A stretch of DNA of 8,070 nucleotides, taken from an uncultured beta proteobacterium (GTDB taxonomy: Bacteria > Pseudomonadota > Gammaproteobacteria > Burkholderiales > Burkholderiaceae_C). Below the pieces are notes generated by a model that saw only the letters and a list, made by a program, of their open reading frames with translations, was not told where the DNA came from and did not search any database. Within the stretch, counting starts at the first letter, position 1, and the number at the start of each line of letters is the position of its first letter. Positions 7,522 to 8,070 of the stretch are shown here, one piece after another. The stretch spans positions 1-8,070 of the forward strand of contig CAJASG010000422.1 in NCBI GenBank assembly GCA_903944555.1, in the 5' to 3' direction. The position numbers were made by a program, and so were the translations under genes.

Positions 7522-8070
7522 ATGACGCCAGCACACCACCGCCCCCACGGTTTTGCCAACAGTGACCCGGCCGTGGTGATTGGCAACTTCCCCTGGTATG
7601 AGATGGTCTGGCGCTCCTTGCGTGGCGACTTCAAGCCGGTGTCCGAGCCGGCTGGAGGCTACGGCGCATTTGCCCGTGCGTGGAGCGTGCCAGTTGACCA
7701 CGCCCGTTTGAGCGTGCGCCAGCAGGCCCCGGTGGTCACCTGGTTGGGCCATGTCACGGTGTTGTTGCAAGTGGCCGGGCTGAACATCTTGCTCGATCCC
7801 ACCTTAGCCGACTTTGCCGGGCCCTACGGCCGCTTTGGTGCGCCGCGCCGGGTGCCCGCACCGCTGCAGGCCCACCAGTTGCCGCCCATTGATGTGGTGC
7901 TGATTTCCCACAACCACTATGACCATCTGTGCGACGCCACAATCGCTGCCCTGTTGGACTCAGGCCAGCAGCCCCGCTTTGTCGTACCCCTGGGTCTGAA
8001 GGCCTGGTTTGACGCGCGCAACGTCACCCAGGTGACCGAGCTGGACTGGTGGGGCGGTGCGCAATTGAGC
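7522..8070 (+). CDS. MBL-fold metallo-hydrolase, UlaG/NAPE-PLD-like; 3' part cut by window edge
   Basis: The first 183 residues of a metallo-beta-lactamase-fold hydrolase; the frame is open to the window end. The family opening is VTWLGHVTVLLQVAGLNILLDPTL (72-95), where the GH and DP positions are typical. The metal-binding motif HNHYDH (130-135, HxHxDH) follows a hydrophobic strand ending VLISH. VVPLGLKAWF and the VTELDWW block (171-177) match the bacterial relatives of NAPE-phospholipase D and UlaG. The family usually has an RASP-type segment after the DP motif; here it reads ADFAGPYGRFGAPRR. The substrate cannot be predicted. No signal peptide is seen, so it is probably cytoplasmic or membrane-peripheral. 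ATG at 7522 is used; an in-frame TTG at 7504 is possible, and neither has a clear Shine-Dalgarno sequence. Confidence 0.88.
   Translation, partial: MTPAHHRPHGFANSDPAVVIGNFPWYEMVWRSLRGDFKPVSEPAGGYGAFARAWSVPVDHARLSVRQQAPVVTWLGHVTVLLQVAGLNILLDPTLADFAGPYGRFGAPRRVPAPLQAHQLPPIDVVLISHNHYDHLCDATIAALLDSGQQPRFVVPLGLKAWFDARNVTQVTELDWWGGAQLS

Overview
The window looks like a Burkholderiales chromosome, most likely Comamonadaceae (Rhodoferax/Polaromonas-like). The evidence is the yraN-diaA-dolP cluster divergent from rsmI, the protein styles of these genes, and the moderately high GC. This placement is recognition-based; no database search was run.

Left third (1-3586, all minus strand): a three-gene c-di-GMP/sensory operon. 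Transcription runs from a small PilZ-domain protein (3586-3158), through a 967-aa membrane PAS-PAS-PAS-GGDEF-EAL protein (3161-258), into a PAS-containing protein cut by the window edge (261-1), probably a sensor histidine kinase. Both junctions are 4-bp ATGA stop/start overlaps without a clear Shine-Dalgarno sequence, so the genes look translationally coupled. The GGDEF signature is degenerate (GGNEF) while all EAL motifs are intact, so the large protein is probably a c-di-GMP phosphodiesterase with a non-catalytic GGDEF domain.

Middle intergenic region (3587-4101): no convincing gene. It holds a striking 9-bp tandem repeat (eight full copies, 3719-3790) just upstream of the PilZ operon. At the far end is a rho-independent terminator (4074-4099) for the next operon.

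Envelope cluster (4102-6764): minus-strand yraN, a SIS-family gene (diaA/gmhA) and dolP, with dolP overlapping the SIS gene by ATGA. Divergent from them is rsmI, a 16S rRNA methyltransferase. The rsmI TTG start and the first yraN ATG share base pair 5841. In enterobacteria the same genes lie together with lpoA; no lpoA is seen here. The SIS protein has DiaA-like context but keeps the GmhA-type active-site residues.

Right part (6787-8070): a small conserved-looking minus-strand gene of unknown function convergent with rsmI, then about 420 bp without a gene. This gap holds two interleaved inverted repeats (28-bp and 24-bp arms) that look like a structured or dispersed intergenic element. The window ends in the 5' part of a plus-strand metallo-beta-lactamase-fold hydrolase of the UlaG/NAPE-PLD-like type.

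No tRNA, rRNA, CRISPR array, intact insertion sequence or defence gene was recognised. The most unusual items are the tandem repeat upstream of the c-di-GMP operon, the degenerate GGDEF domain within a fully coupled operon, and the interleaved inverted-repeat element.
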